NCBI GenBank assembly: GCA_029940375.1
Contig: JAPYUX010000003.1
Span: 123,971 to 187,970, forward strand
Source: Dehalococcoidia bacterium
GTDB taxonomy: Bacteria; Chloroflexota; Dehalococcoidia; Lucifugimonadales; Lucifugimonadaceae
Direction of reading: 5' to 3'
Length of the DNA: 64,000 nucleotides
Shown here: one piece after another, positions 17,341 through 26,824 of the stretch
Position numbering within the stretch: the first letter of the stretch is position 1
How the letters are laid out: each line of letters starts with the position of its first letter
Notes under the pieces: model-generated
What the model was told of the DNA's origin: nothing
Seen by the model: the letters and a program-made list of their open reading frames with translations, nothing else
The model's database searches: none
Translations under genes and position numbers: made by a program

Positions 17341-17613
17341 ATGGCTGATTGGAAAATGGAAGCAGAAATAGAATATTGTGTTCCCTGCGGTTATGCTAAT
17401 TTAGCAGCATGGATGACAAGTGAACTTTTTCAAGCAGCAGGTACTGCTATAGCAATTTCTCTCAAGCCGGGAGTTGCTGGCGCGTTTAAAGTTACTGTTG
17501 ACAATCAAGTCTTGTGGGATAAGAAAGAGCAGGGGAAATCTCCAGATGTAATGGAAGCAAAAGAATTAAAGGCCAAAGTCATTAATATGCTTGAATCCCT
17601 AACAAAAGTTTAA
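17341..17613 (+). CDS. Rdx/SelW-family thioredoxin-fold redox protein
   Basis: A 90-residue protein of the SelT/SelW/SelH (Rdx) family. It has the strand-loop-helix start EIEYCVPCGYANLAAWMTSELF with a CxxC redox pair (C13, C16), and the SLKPGVAGAFKVTVDNQVLWDKK stretch that is diagnostic of the family (GxxGxFxVxxdgxxxwdkk). Selenocysteine is replaced by Cys. AGAGAGGTG is the ribosome-binding site. It heads the nuo cluster, 53 bases before nuoA. A role in protecting or repairing thiols in respiratory proteins is possible, but that is inference. Confidence 0.9.
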   Translation: MADWKMEAEIEYCVPCGYANLAAWMTSELFQAAGTAIAISLKPGVAGAFKVTVDNQVLWDKKEQGKSPDVMEAKELKAKVINMLESLTKV

Positions 17614-17666
17614 CTTTTTTCCAATTGATTTTAAACCTAAAGAAATAGAAGTTCAATTTTATCTTT

Positions 17667-18065
17667 ATGATAGAAAATTATATAAATCAATATAGCTTGT
17701 TGTTTTTGTTTGTTTTGTTATCTTGTTTGGTTCCTGCAGGGATGTTATTAACTGCTAAATTTTCTATGAAAATAGGAATCAGACCTCAAAAAAGCAATGA
17801 AGTAAAAACAACAGCATATGAGGGTGGGCATCCAGCCTTTAGTGACAAGCCATCTAGGTTTAGTTTTGGATATTTTTATTATGCTTTGTTATTTGTTGCT
17901 TTCGACGTGGAAACAATTTTAATTTTCCCTTGGGCTGTAGCTCATGGTTATATTTCTTCAGAATGGGGACTTCTTCCTTTTGTTGGAGTTTTGTTTTTAT
18001 TATTTGTATTAACTATTTCATTTATCTACGTGTGGCTGAAAGGTTGTTTAGAATGGATAAAATAG
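17667..18065 (+). CDS. nuoA: NADH-quinone oxidoreductase subunit A
   Basis: A 132-residue inner-membrane subunit of complex I with three transmembrane helices (about 10-30, 68-90, 100-122). The conserved loop YEGGHPAF (51-58) and [23 protein letters not shown] (acidic residues of TM2) identify NuoA clearly. The usual Cys of the YECG motif is Gly here (YEGG). It opens the nuoABCDHIJKLMN run and overlaps nuoB by 13 bases. Confidence 0.95.
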   Translation: MIENYINQYSLLFLFVLLSCLVPAGMLLTAKFSMKIGIRPQKSNEVKTTAYEGGHPAFSDKPSRFSFGYFYYALLFVAFDVETILIFPWAVAHGYISSEWGLLPFVGVLFLLFVLTISFIYVWLKGCLEWIK

Positions 18066-18661
18066 AAAAAATTCCTCTTTATACTACAACTTCCGATCTT
18101 GATAAAAATGAGGGAGAGCTAATCAATAACATGAAATCTACCCATTTGACTCCATATGATGAACCCATTTTGGATCAAGAAGACTTAGATAAAAACATAA
18201 TGATTTCTTCTATCGACCATTTAATTAATTGGGCCAGAAAATCAAGTCTCTTCCCTTTACAATTTGGTTTAGCTTGTTGTGCTTTTGAAATGATAGCTAC
18301 CGCAATGAGTAGATTTGATATCTCTAGATTTGGAATGGAAGTTTTTAGAGCAACGCCAAGACAGGCAGATTTAATGATCGTTGCAGGTACTGTAACTTGG
18401 AAAATGGCAGTTCCTTTAAGAAGGCTTTATGACCAAATGGCAGAACCAAAATGGGTAATTTCTATGGGTGTATGCGCAACATCTGGTGGACCTTACTATG
18501 AAAGTTACTCAGTTGTACCAGGGGTTAATCATATTGTTCCTGTTGATGTGTATGTTCCTGGTTGTCCTCCTCGACCTGATGCTTTGCTATATGGAATTAT
18601 GCAGTTGCACGAAAAAATAAAAAGATACAGTTTAGCTGGTAAAAAAGCTGGAGGAGTTTAG
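18053..18661 (+). CDS. nuoB: NADH-quinone oxidoreductase subunit B
   Basis: NuoB holds cluster N2, the last iron-sulfur centre before quinone. All four ligands are present: GLACCAFEM (C75, C76), [10 protein letters not shown] (C141) and VPGCPPRP (C171). Total length from the ATG at 18053 is 202 residues, including a 45-residue acidic N-terminal extension. The open frame reaches back to 17930, but that would lie within nuoA. A later ATG at 18131, behind GAGGGAGAG, is a plausible alternative start and would remove much of the extension. Confidence 0.95.
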   Translation: MDKIEKIPLYTTTSDLDKNEGELINNMKSTHLTPYDEPILDQEDLDKNIMISSIDHLINWARKSSLFPLQFGLACCAFEMIATAMSRFDISRFGMEVFRATPRQADLMIVAGTVTWKMAVPLRRLYDQMAEPKWVISMGVCATSGGPYYESYSVVPGVNHIVPVDVYVPGCPPRPDALLYGIMQLHEKIKRYSLAGKKAGGV

Positions 18662-18664
18662 ATC

Positions 18665-19156
18665 TTGAAAACTTGGAATGGGACAGTGCTATCTGATGAA
18701 ATAAGTTTGAAGATTAAAAATAGCGTTGTAGCTTCAAATGAAAAAGATGTTTATATTAATCCAGAAAGAGTATATGAAGTACTAAAATTTTTAAAAGAAA
18801 CATCTGGCTTTTCTTTTGATTTACTCTCATCAATAACAGCCGTTGATTATATTGACCATTTTGAAATTGTCTATCATTTAACTTCTATAATAACTTTGGC
18901 TAAAGCAATTATAAAAGTAAAATTGGGATATGGAAGAAAATCTACTCCTAAAATTGATAGTGTGTATAACATTTGGCGTGGAGCAGATTTTCAAGAACGT
19001 GAAATTTATGATTTAATGGGAATTGAATTTATAAATCACCCCAATTTAAAAAGAATACTTCTTTGGGAAGGATTCCCAGGGCATCCTCTAAGAAAAGACT
19101 TCATTACTAATGATCAATCATTAGTGGAAAAAAAGAGGATAAGTAATGGCAATTAG
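18665..19156 (+). CDS. nuoC: NADH-quinone oxidoreductase subunit C
   Basis: The 30-kDa subunit of the peripheral arm, 163 residues, not fused to NuoD. Family motifs are the SSITAVDY segment, PKIDSVYNIWRGADFQEREIYDLMGIEF (the NuoC signature with WxxAxxxERExxDxxGixF) and LLWEGFPGHPLRKDF near the C-terminus. TTG start at 18665, preceded by GGAGGAG that overlaps the nuoB stop region. The last 11 bases overlap nuoD, so translation is probably coupled. Confidence 0.95.
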   Translation: MKTWNGTVLSDEISLKIKNSVVASNEKDVYINPERVYEVLKFLKETSGFSFDLLSSITAVDYIDHFEIVYHLTSIITLAKAIIKVKLGYGRKSTPKIDSVYNIWRGADFQEREIYDLMGIEFINHPNLKRILLWEGFPGHPLRKDFITNDQSLVEKKRISNGN

Positions 19157-20258
19157 AAGTGAACCAATAACTATTAATTTAGGCCCTCAACATCCTTCAA
19201 CACACGGGGTTTTTCGTATGAGAGTTACTTTTGATGGAGAAACAATAATAGATGTTGAACCGATATTTGGTTATCTTCATAGAGGGAGTGAAAAATTAGC
19301 TGAAGAAAGAACGTATACTCAAGTAGTTACATTAACAGATCGAATGGATTATGTTTCTTCAATGCTTAACAATCAAGGATATATTTTAGCAGTCGAAAAA
19401 TTGTGTGATATTAATCCAAAGCCTAGAGGAGTTTGGCTTAGAATGATAGCTTCTGAATTGCAACGTATTGCTAGTCATTTAGTGGCTATAGGATTCTTAA
19501 TACAAGATCTTGGAGCGTGGGGAACCCCTTTAACTTACGCTATGAGAGAAAGAGAAAAAATTTTACAAATGTTTGAAATGTTGTGCGGAGCAAGAATAAC
19601 AAACTCTTATCTTCGCCCAGGAGGTGTTTTTATGGATGCACCTTCAGTGTTCTGGGATGTTCTTGATTCTTTTATAGCTTCTTTCCCAAAATCGATTGAT
19701 GAACTAGAAAAATTAATAACTTCTAATGAGATAATATTTTCAAGAACAAAAGGGGTAGCAGTCTTATCATCAAAGGATGCAATTGATGCATCTATAACTG
19801 GTCCTATATTAAGATCCACAGGAGTAGATTGGGATTTGAGAAAAAGAGATTCTTATGATTATTATGATGATGTAGAATTTGATATCCCAATTCATGAAGC
19901 AGGGGATAATTATGCTAGATATTTGCTGAGGGTACAAGAAATTCGTGAAAGTTTAAAAATTGTTGAACAATGTAAGAAAAATATTCAACCTGGATTGGTT
20001 AGGCCACATCATGATGAAGTCCCAGACCTATTAAAACCTCCTTCGGGTGATTGTTATGTTGCCATTGAAGGTTCAAAAGGTGAACTAGGGTTTTATTTAG
20101 TATCTGATGGCTCTATAGCACCTTATCGATGGCATGTAAGGTCATCATCTTTGATCAATTTAACACTTTTAAAAGATATGCTTGTTGGAACTCTCTTTGG
20201 GGATTTATTTGTTACCTTTGGAAGCATTGATATAAATATGGGAGAAGTGGATAGATAA
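19146..20258 (+). CDS. nuoD: NADH-quinone oxidoreductase subunit D
   Basis: The 49-kDa quinone-site subunit, 370 residues. It starts with LGPQHPSTHGVFR, which contains the quinone-pocket His pair, then YLHRGSEKLAE and the YTQVVTLTDRMDYVS stretch. SELQRIASHLV and the C-terminal FVTFGSIDINMGEVDR are the classic NuoD motifs. The C-terminal end is complete. Start at ATG 19146 within nuoC; the stop codon shares a base with the nuoH start. Confidence 0.96.
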   Translation: MAIRSEPITINLGPQHPSTHGVFRMRVTFDGETIIDVEPIFGYLHRGSEKLAEERTYTQVVTLTDRMDYVSSMLNNQGYILAVEKLCDINPKPRGVWLRMIASELQRIASHLVAIGFLIQDLGAWGTPLTYAMREREKILQMFEMLCGARITNSYLRPGGVFMDAPSVFWDVLDSFIASFPKSIDELEKLITSNEIIFSRTKGVAVLSSKDAIDASITGPILRSTGVDWDLRKRDSYDYYDDVEFDIPIHEAGDNYARYLLRVQEIRESLKIVEQCKKNIQPGLVRPHHDEVPDLLKPPSGDCYVAIEGSKGELGFYLVSDGSIAPYRWHVRSSSLINLTLLKDMLVGTLFGDLFVTFGSIDINMGEVDR

Positions 20259-21457
20259 TGTTGAATTTTGTTTATGAAAATTTATATAAAACTCTAGAAT
20301 TTTTCCTCCCAGATTCTTTTTTGATAAAGGAAATTATTTTTGTGTTTTCAGGTTTAATTATTGCATTTATCATTATCAATGCAGTTTTGGTTGGTGTGCT
20401 GTTATTAATATGGGGTGAAAGAAGATTGTTAGGTAGATTTCAACAACGTTCTGGACCTAATCGATGGGGCCCTAGAGGATTACTGGTATCTACAGCTGAC
20501 GCAATAAAGGTTATGTTCAAAGAAGACATAGTTCCAGAGGAGGCTGACAAGTATATTTTTAATTTAGCGCCATTACTTCTCTTGATACCTGTTTTTATAA
20601 TTTTTTCTGTAATCCCTTTTGCTGTTGGATTATATGCTGTTAACATAAACGTAAGTTTGCTTTTCATTTTGGCCGTAACTTCTATAAGTGGATTATCAAT
20701 AATTTGTGCTGCCTGGGCATCTGCAAATCGTATAGCGATTTTTTCCGCTCTTAGATCGGTTGCAATGCTTATTTCTTATGAGATACCTGTAGGATTATCA
20801 TTAGTAGGGATCCTTTTAATTACTGAATCAATGTCCGTTTTAGACATAGTATCCTATCAAAAAATACCTTTTATTATTATTCAACCTGTAGCTGCTTTTG
20901 TCTTCTTTCTAGGATCTTTAGCAGAAATAAATAGAACTCCTTTTGATTTAACTGAAGCAGAGTCAGAATTAGCTGCGGGATACCAAAATGATTATTCAGG
21001 AATGAAATGGGGATTATTTTACTTAGGAGAATTTGCTGCTGCTATAGCTACTGCATCCGTTTTCACGACATTATTTTTAGGTGGACCAAATGGTCCAGTT
21101 TTACCTTCTATTGTTTGGTTTACAGTTAAGGTTGTCTTAGTTTTATTTATGATCATCTGGATTAGAGCTACCTGGCCACGATTTAGAATAGATCAAGTAT
21201 TAAATCTTGCATGGAAAGGTTTATTCGAATTGACATTGATTAATATAGTTGTAACTTCAATTGTAGTTATAATTTGGCCAGAAGGGTCTGATAACAGATT
21301 GATATATATAACTATAGCTAATTGGATATTTGTAGTACCATTTATTTTCATTGTTGCAAAAGTTTTAAAAACTAGTGATTATAAAGTGACTAATTTTAAT
21401 AATCAAAATTATCCAGTTGGGTCAGCAAAGCCTAAATTTGAAAAGGAAGGATCTTAA
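20258..21457 (+). CDS. nuoH: NADH-quinone oxidoreductase subunit H
   Basis: The membrane subunit at the junction with the peripheral arm, 399 residues, about eight helices. WGERRLLGRFQQRSGPNRWGPRGLL (53-77) and the quinone-channel loop AEINRTPFDLTEAESELAAGY near 225 are hallmark sequences, with the conserved acidic residues intact. RATWPRFRIDQ near 298 is also typical. The tail after the last helix is about 35 residues long and charged. It overlaps nuoD and nuoI by one base each. Confidence 0.96.
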   Translation: MLNFVYENLYKTLEFFLPDSFLIKEIIFVFSGLIIAFIIINAVLVGVLLLIWGERRLLGRFQQRSGPNRWGPRGLLVSTADAIKVMFKEDIVPEEADKYIFNLAPLLLLIPVFIIFSVIPFAVGLYAVNINVSLLFILAVTSISGLSIICAAWASANRIAIFSALRSVAMLISYEIPVGLSLVGILLITESMSVLDIVSYQKIPFIIIQPVAAFVFFLGSLAEINRTPFDLTEAESELAAGYQNDYSGMKWGLFYLGEFAAAIATASVFTTLFLGGPNGPVLPSIVWFTVKVVLVLFMIIWIRATWPRFRIDQVLNLAWKGLFELTLINIVVTSIVVIIWPEGSDNRLIYITIANWIFVVPFIFIVAKVLKTSDYKVTNFNNQNYPVGSAKPKFEKEGS

Positions 21458-22134
21458 TGATTGGTTTTGGATTAATAAAAGGTTTGCTCGTCACACTAAG
21501 GAATCTATTTGGACCAATTTTTACCGTACAGTACCCAGATAAAAGAGCTGGTATATTTGAATATGCAAAATTCAGGAACAAATCAATATCAAGGATATTT
21601 TTAGATGAAAGAAAGAATTTCTTTTTAGCAATACTTAATTATGTAAAAATACCTGTTAGGAATGAACAATTTTCACGTTTTAGAGGTAACGAGTTTGTTT
21701 GGTACGATGATAGATGTACCGCTTGTGCATCATGCGCTAAATATTGTCCTTTAGGAATTATAGAAATTGAAACTCACCCAGGTGGAGAAAATTTACAAGC
21801 AGGTGAAAATTATGAAATAGATAAATTTTCAATAGATACAGGAAGATGTATGTTTTGTGGATTATGTGTAGAAGCATGTCCCTACGATGCTCTACATATG
21901 GGTACTGATTTTGAAAAAGGAACTTATATAAGAGATGATTTGGTTTTAGATAAAGAAACTTTAATATCTCAGAAAAAAAATCCAAGTAGTTGGTTCAGGC
22001 CTCAGTTTGAATCTTCTGAATATGATCCTTGGAAAGAATCGTTACCTGATTCCAAAAAGGCGGGAAGGCATGAAAAACCTACTGATGAAGATATAAAGAG
22101 GAATTGGGTAAATAAGAGGAGTAAAAGTGAGTAG
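21457..22134 (+). CDS. nuoI: NADH-quinone oxidoreductase subunit I
   Basis: A 225-residue ferredoxin-like subunit carrying clusters N6a and N6b. Two 4Fe-4S motifs are present: C87-x2-C90-x2-C93-x3-CP and C131-x2-C134-x2-C137-x3-CP. An amphipathic N-terminal helix with YPDKR precedes them. The C-terminal 55 residues are charged and longer than in most NuoI. It overlaps nuoH by one base and nuoJ by eight. With no nuoEFG in the cluster, these are the entry clusters encoded here. Confidence 0.96.
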   Translation: MIGFGLIKGLLVTLRNLFGPIFTVQYPDKRAGIFEYAKFRNKSISRIFLDERKNFFLAILNYVKIPVRNEQFSRFRGNEFVWYDDRCTACASCAKYCPLGIIEIETHPGGENLQAGENYEIDKFSIDTGRCMFCGLCVEACPYDALHMGTDFEKGTYIRDDLVLDKETLISQKKNPSSWFRPQFESSEYDPWKESLPDSKKAGRHEKPTDEDIKRNWVNKRSKSE

Positions 22135-22765
22135 TTCTTTTATAAATATTTTTTTGATAGTAATTGCAAGTTTAGGAACCATTTGTTCTTTAATAGTTGT
22201 TATGCAATCGAATGTGTTCAGATCTGCTATTGCATTATCTTTTAATTTTTTATGTATTGCAGTGGTTTATTTTGCAATTAATGCTGAATTTTTAGGTACT
22301 GTTCAAATTTTGGTTTATGTTGGTGCTGTTTCTGTTTTGATGGCTTTTTCAGTTTTATTAGTTAAGGATTTACAAACTGGTTCTACTTCAATTATAGGAG
22401 TAAATTTTTTTGTTTCAGGTTTCATTTCTTTGTTGACTTTTTTTGTGTTATTATTTGTAATTTTTACAACCGATTGGCAGACTGTCGATAAATTAAATGA
22501 ACCAAAAATAAAAGCTGCGCTATTTGAAGAGTATAGTTTGAATGAAAACAAAGATATTATGATCGTTTCAAAAGAAACTCCCGCTATGGAAATTCATAGT
22601 GGAGTTTATAATAATTCGATTATTCCTATAGGCACTTTATTAACTACCAAATACTTTATTTCTTTGCAGCTTATAGGATTAATAATTGTTTCATGTGTAG
22701 TTGGATCTATTGCAATCACAAAGAATACTATTGAAAATGATGATGAAATGGAGGAATTACTATGA
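22127..22765 (+). CDS. nuoJ: NADH-quinone oxidoreductase subunit J
   Basis: A 212-residue membrane subunit with five predicted helices. The conserved TM3 region TVQILVYVGAVSVLMAFSVLL (about 57-77), with its pi-bulge YVGAVSVL motif, identifies it. The loop after helix four (about 122-165) is long and charged, and carries the divergent part of the protein. GTG start at 22127 inside the nuoI end, behind AAGAGGAG. Overlaps nuoK by four bases. Confidence 0.94.
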   Translation: MSSSFINIFLIVIASLGTICSLIVVMQSNVFRSAIALSFNFLCIAVVYFAINAEFLGTVQILVYVGAVSVLMAFSVLLVKDLQTGSTSIIGVNFFVSGFISLLTFFVLLFVIFTTDWQTVDKLNEPKIKAALFEEYSLNENKDIMIVSKETPAMEIHSGVYNNSIIPIGTLLTTKYFISLQLIGLIIVSCVVGSIAITKNTIENDDEMEELL

Positions 22766-23109
22766 CTTTAACTATTATTTTAATTTTTTCTTCAGCCCTT
22801 TTCTCAATAGGTATATTTGGATTATTAACTAGAAAAAATATTGTTATCACTTTAATGTCTCTAGAGTTAATATTTAACTCTGTTGTTCTGGCACTTATAG
22901 CATTTTCAAGGTATACAATCTACTACACATTATCGTTTAGTGAGCTTTCTTTAGAAGGCTTATATTCAATTTTCTCAGGACACATTCTTGGAATATTTAT
23001 TATTAGTGTAGCTGCTGCTGAAACAGCTCTTGCTTTGGCATTGGTATTAGCTCTAGGAAAATTTAAATCAACGATAGAACTGAATGATCTATCAGAAATG
23101 AAGAATTAG
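22762..23109 (+). CDS. nuoK: NADH-quinone oxidoreductase subunit K
   Basis: A 115-residue, three-helix membrane subunit, homologue of MrpC. SLELIFNSVVLALIAFSR carries the first conserved membrane Glu and ISVAAAETALALALVLAL the second, both needed for proton coupling in known NuoK. The loop between helices two and three is a little longer than in E. coli. Start ATG overlaps the nuoJ stop (ATGA-type coupling) behind GGAGG. Confidence 0.94.
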   Translation: MTLTIILIFSSALFSIGIFGLLTRKNIVITLMSLELIFNSVVLALIAFSRYTIYYTLSFSELSLEGLYSIFSGHILGIFIISVAAAETALALALVLALGKFKSTIELNDLSEMKN

Positions 23110-23111
23110 AA

Positions 23112-23306
23112 ATGTGGATTGATTATAAAAAAGTAAAAAATTTGTCTATTGCTGAATCTTGGAAAAACTTGTTGGAATCAGAAGGTCTTCCTACTAAAAT
23201 CATACCTGAAGAAGGTTTGATTAGTTGGTCTGAATTCTCCATGTTTAGAATTTTGGTCCCCAAGGGTAGAGAGCATGTGGCAGATGAAATCATAAGAAAA
23301 ATATAA
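23112..23306 (+). CDS. Small DUF2007-like protein between nuoK and nuoL
   Basis: A 64-residue soluble protein. The pattern SIAESWKNLLESEGLPTKIIPEE...FRILVPKGREHVADEIIRKI matches the ferredoxin-like fold of the DUF2007 (putative signal-transducing) group: a helix, 'EGIP', a strand, then a strand ending in VP and a final helix. It begins two bases after nuoK stops and ends 16 bases before nuoL, so it is plainly part of the operon, yet no such protein is a known complex I subunit. Similarity is by pattern only. An accessory or assembly role is possible. Confidence 0.75.
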   Translation: MWIDYKKVKNLSIAESWKNLLESEGLPTKIIPEEGLISWSEFSMFRILVPKGREHVADEIIRKI

Positions 23307-23322
23307 TTTACGAGGTGATTTT

Positions 23323-25284
23323 TTGATAGAACTAATGGCATTAATTGTTTTAACTGTTCCTTTCATAGGATTTTTTATTAATTCCACAATAGTTAGAATT
23401 TTATTTGGTTCTGAGAGTATAATTTCTGGATATATTAATTCTTTCTTTATCGGAATTTCTCTTATACTCTCACTTATTATTTTGTTTAATCCAAGTGATG
23501 TTACCAATCAAATAAATTTAACGTGGTTAAATTTATTTGATTTAAATATAACATTTGGGTTATTAATTGATCCTTTGACCAGCATTATGTTGGTAATAGT
23601 ATCAGGAATTTCGTTTTTGGTTCAAATTTATTCGCTTGGGTATATGCACGGAGATAAAAGTTATACTAGATATTTTGCATATATGTCTTTATTTACTGGC
23701 TCTATGCTAGGTCTTGTTATGTCTAGAAATATACTACAACTTTTTATATTTTGGGAATTGGTGGGAGTTTCTTCATATTTATTGATAGGATTTTGGTTTA
23801 ACAGATCATCCGCTGTAGTAGCCGCCAAAAAAGCATTTATTATGACCAGGTTTGGTGATTTTGGATTTCTTTTTTCTATTATTTATCTTTTCAATTTTAA
23901 CCCAGCTTCACTAGATATTGTAGAACTTTATAAAATGATTGCAGCGGGAACTGTTCCAACAAAAATTGCTACTATTGCGTCGCTGGGATTTTTGTTTGGT
24001 GCAATTGGAAAATCTGCTCAATTTCCTTTACATAGTTGGCTTCCAGATGCTATGGAAGGTCCAACTTCCGTTTCAGCCTTGATTCATTCAGCAACTATGG
24101 TAACTGCAGGAGTTTTTCTTATAGCTAGGTTGTTCCCATTATTTGATCATTCTCAGATAATGATTTTAATTGCCTCGATTGGTGCTATAACTTCCTTGAT
24201 AGCAGCGACTATGGGATTAACTTCTACAGATATAAAAAGAGTTCTAGCTTATTCTACAATTTCCCAATTAGGATATATGGTTATGGCCTTAGGATTGGGT
24301 GCTTATTCTGCTGCAATATTTCATTTATTTACCCATGCATTTTTTAAAGCGGGATTATTTTTATGTGCTGGTTCAGTCCATCATGCAAGTGGTACATTTA
24401 ATATGAAATTTATGGGAGGGCTACAATCTAAAATGAAATTAACATATTATTCAATGTTAATTTGTGGAGTTTCACTCGCTGGAATTTTCCCTTTATCAGG
24501 ATTTTGGTCCAAAGATGAAATTATTCTTTCTACGTTTAATTATGGAGGTTTCTTTGGTTATTTGTGTTTGTTGATAGGATTGATTGTTGCTTTTATGACC
24601 GCATTTTATATGTTTAGAACAATTTCATTGACATTCTATGGATCATTTAGAGGAGGAGGAGATGAGGAGAGAAAAATCCTAAAATCGAATAATATTGAAG
24701 TTCCTGAAACAGTTCAAAACGTACATTTAGAAGAATCTCCGAAATTTATGACATACCCATTAATTGTTTTGTCATTTTTTGCTATTTTTATAGGATATGC
24801 TGCCAATCCTGTTTTTTTTGATTTGATATTTATTAATAAACATGCTTTTTCTGAATTTGTAGAAAAAAGCTTAGAAATTTATCATTACCATGGTACACAT
24901 AGTTTTAACTTTACCATTGCTTTATTATCTACTTTTATGGCAATAATAGGATCGTTATTTGCATTAAATACCTATAAATCGAAAACTGAAATTTATAAAA
25001 ATACCTTAATTAAAAACATAAATTATTTACTAGATAAAAAATATTTCATTGATTATTTATATGAAAAAGTTATCGTTGAAAATATATTTTATGAAACTAT
25101 TTGTAGGTCTTTTGCTTGGATTGATAATAATATATTTGATCAAATAAATATATTACTATCAAGATTCAGTTATAGGTTTGGATTAAATTCTTTAAAATTA
25201 CAGAATGGACAAATACACTCTTATGGTCTTGCTATGATTTTGAGTGGTATTGTTTCTGTACTAATATTGATACTTTTAGGATGA
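23323..25284 (+). CDS. nuoL: NADH-quinone oxidoreductase subunit L
   Basis: The distal antiporter-like subunit, 653 residues, with about 16 membrane helices and the long lateral helix HL region near the C-terminus. Motifs include LFIFWELVGVSSYLLIGFW (TM5 Glu), GAIGKSAQFPLHSWLPDAMEGPTSVSALIHSATMVTAG (catalytic Lys/His region) and DIKRVLAYSTISQLGYM. TTG start at 23323 behind CGAGGTG. The C-terminal 100 residues vary, as is usual. It follows the small inserted gene rather than nuoK directly. Confidence 0.95.
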   Translation: MIELMALIVLTVPFIGFFINSTIVRILFGSESIISGYINSFFIGISLILSLIILFNPSDVTNQINLTWLNLFDLNITFGLLIDPLTSIMLVIVSGISFLVQIYSLGYMHGDKSYTRYFAYMSLFTGSMLGLVMSRNILQLFIFWELVGVSSYLLIGFWFNRSSAVVAAKKAFIMTRFGDFGFLFSIIYLFNFNPASLDIVELYKMIAAGTVPTKIATIASLGFLFGAIGKSAQFPLHSWLPDAMEGPTSVSALIHSATMVTAGVFLIARLFPLFDHSQIMILIASIGAITSLIAATMGLTSTDIKRVLAYSTISQLGYMVMALGLGAYSAAIFHLFTHAFFKAGLFLCAGSVHHASGTFNMKFMGGLQSKMKLTYYSMLICGVSLAGIFPLSGFWSKDEIILSTFNYGGFFGYLCLLIGLIVAFMTAFYMFRTISLTFYGSFRGGGDEERKILKSNNIEVPETVQNVHLEESPKFMTYPLIVLSFFAIFIGYAANPVFFDLIFINKHAFSEFVEKSLEIYHYHGTHSFNFTIALLSTFMAIIGSLFALNTYKSKTEIYKNTLIKNINYLLDKKYFIDYLYEKVIVENIFYETICRSFAWIDNNIFDQINILLSRFSYRFGLNSLKLQNGQIHSYGLAMILSGIVSVLILILLG

Positions 25285-25288
25285 ATGT

Positions 25289-26824
25289 ATGTTTGACTAT
25301 TTTTTAACATTAATTGTGTTTTTACCTGCATTTACTGCAGTAATACTATTATTCTTTAAATCCAGAAATAAAATAATTAATATTTCCATATTTTCCTCAG
25401 TAATTACGTTTATAATGTCTGTCTATTTATTTATTACCTATGATAAAAATTTAGGTGGTATTCAATTTGTAGATCACTTTGAATGGATCAGCTCGATTAA
25501 TATTAAGTCCTCTTATATTTTAGGAATAGATGGTTTGTCTTTACCTTTAGTTTTATTGACTGGACTCTTATCTATGGTGGCTGTTATTTCATCATTTCGT
25601 ATAACGAAAAGAGTAAAAGAATATTTTATATGGCTTTTATTATTAGAAACTAGTGTTCTAGGTGTTTTCACATCTTTAGATTTGCTTCTATTTTTTATTT
25701 TTTTTGAATTTGAATTGATCCCAATGTATATGTTGATTGGAATATGGGGTTCGGGTAGAAAAGAGTATTCTGCCATTAAATTTGTTATTTTTACTCTTGC
25801 AGGTGGAGCTTTTATGCTACTAGCTATTTTGGCTTTATTTGCATCAGATTCTATTAGTAGCTTATCTATGGTTTCCATTCCAGATTTAAACATAATTGGC
25901 ATTCCTGATTTGATATCTGGGAAAAATTTGATAGTTCCTGCATCCATCATTTTCTTTTTCTTTTTTATTGCGTTTGCAGTAAAATTGCCACTCTGGCCAT
26001 TACATAATTGGTTACCAGATGCTCATACCGATGCACCTACAGCAGTTTCTGTAATGCTTGCAGGTGTACTTTTGAAAATGGCTGGGTATGGATTATTCAG
26101 AATAAATCTAGGATTTTTTCAACAAACTAAAGGTTTTACTATTTTCGATGCTTCTCATTTACTAGCAATTTTAGGAACGATCTCAATAATTTACGGAGCT
26201 ATTGTAACTTTGAGACAAACTGATTTAAAACGATTAATTGCATATTCATCTATAAGTCATATGGGATATGTTCTATTAGGTTTTTCTGCAATAGGGAATG
26301 GAATTAATTTTTCTAATGCCGCTTTAAATGGTTCAGCGTTGCAAATGTTTACTCATGGAACCATAACTGGACTATCTTTTTTGACTGTAGGGCTTATATA
26401 CGATAGAACTCATACAAGAGATATTAACAAATTGGGATCTTTAACAAATAAAATGCCTATCATTGCAGTTTTCTTTATGATTTCTGGTTTAGCATCTCTA
26501 GGACTTCCAGGATTATCAGGATTTGTTTCTGAGATAATTATTTTTATTGGAACATTTAAAATTTTCCCTATTTACACTATCATTTCTGCTTTCGGAGTAG
26601 TTTTGGCTGCTGGATATATTCTATGGATGATTCAAAGATCATTATTCGGTAAAAATAAATTATTAAATAAAGATCAAACTTATAAATATGAAGAATTATC
26701 GGATGGTACATTACTTGATTTGTTACCTGCATTTATTTTGACAATACCTATATTTTTGATTGGTATTTGGCCAAGATTATTTTTAAGTCTTTTTGATTTG
26801 GGAATTAAGGAGATTATAAAATAA
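25289..26824 (+). CDS. nuoM: NADH-quinone oxidoreductase subunit M
   Basis: An antiporter-like proton-pumping subunit of 511 residues and about 14 helices. FFEFELIPMYMLIGIWG holds the TM5 Glu. AVKLPLWPLHNWLPDAHTDAPTAVSVMLAGVLLKMAGYG and DLKRLIAYSSISHMGYVLLG carry the conserved Lys and His residues. ATG at 25289, four bases after nuoL; stop overlaps the nuoN start by one base. Confidence 0.95.
   Translation: MFDYFLTLIVFLPAFTAVILLFFKSRNKIINISIFSSVITFIMSVYLFITYDKNLGGIQFVDHFEWISSINIKSSYILGIDGLSLPLVLLTGLLSMVAVISSFRITKRVKEYFIWLLLLETSVLGVFTSLDLLLFFIFFEFELIPMYMLIGIWGSGRKEYSAIKFVIFTLAGGAFMLLAILALFASDSISSLSMVSIPDLNIIGIPDLISGKNLIVPASIIFFFFFIAFAVKLPLWPLHNWLPDAHTDAPTAVSVMLAGVLLKMAGYGLFRINLGFFQQTKGFTIFDASHLLAILGTISIIYGAIVTLRQTDLKRLIAYSSISHMGYVLLGFSAIGNGINFSNAALNGSALQMFTHGTITGLSFLTVGLIYDRTHTRDINKLGSLTNKMPIIAVFFMISGLASLGLPGLSGFVSEIIIFIGTFKIFPIYTIISAFGVVLAAGYILWMIQRSLFGKNKLLNKDQTYKYEELSDGTLLDLLPAFILTIPIFLIGIWPRLFLSLFDLGIKEIIK

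Noticed and set aside
17341-17613. Selenoprotein status of the Rdx gene
   Set aside because: The position is an ordinary Cys codon and no in-frame TGA is used.
17930-18052. Longer nuoB frame beginning at 17930
   Set aside because: The extension is nuoA sequence read in another frame; the ATG at 18053 is the first sensible start.
25513-25950. 145-codon minus-strand open frame inside nuoM
   Set aside because: Antisense to conserved membrane helices of nuoM; lysine/serine/proline-rich product without family features.
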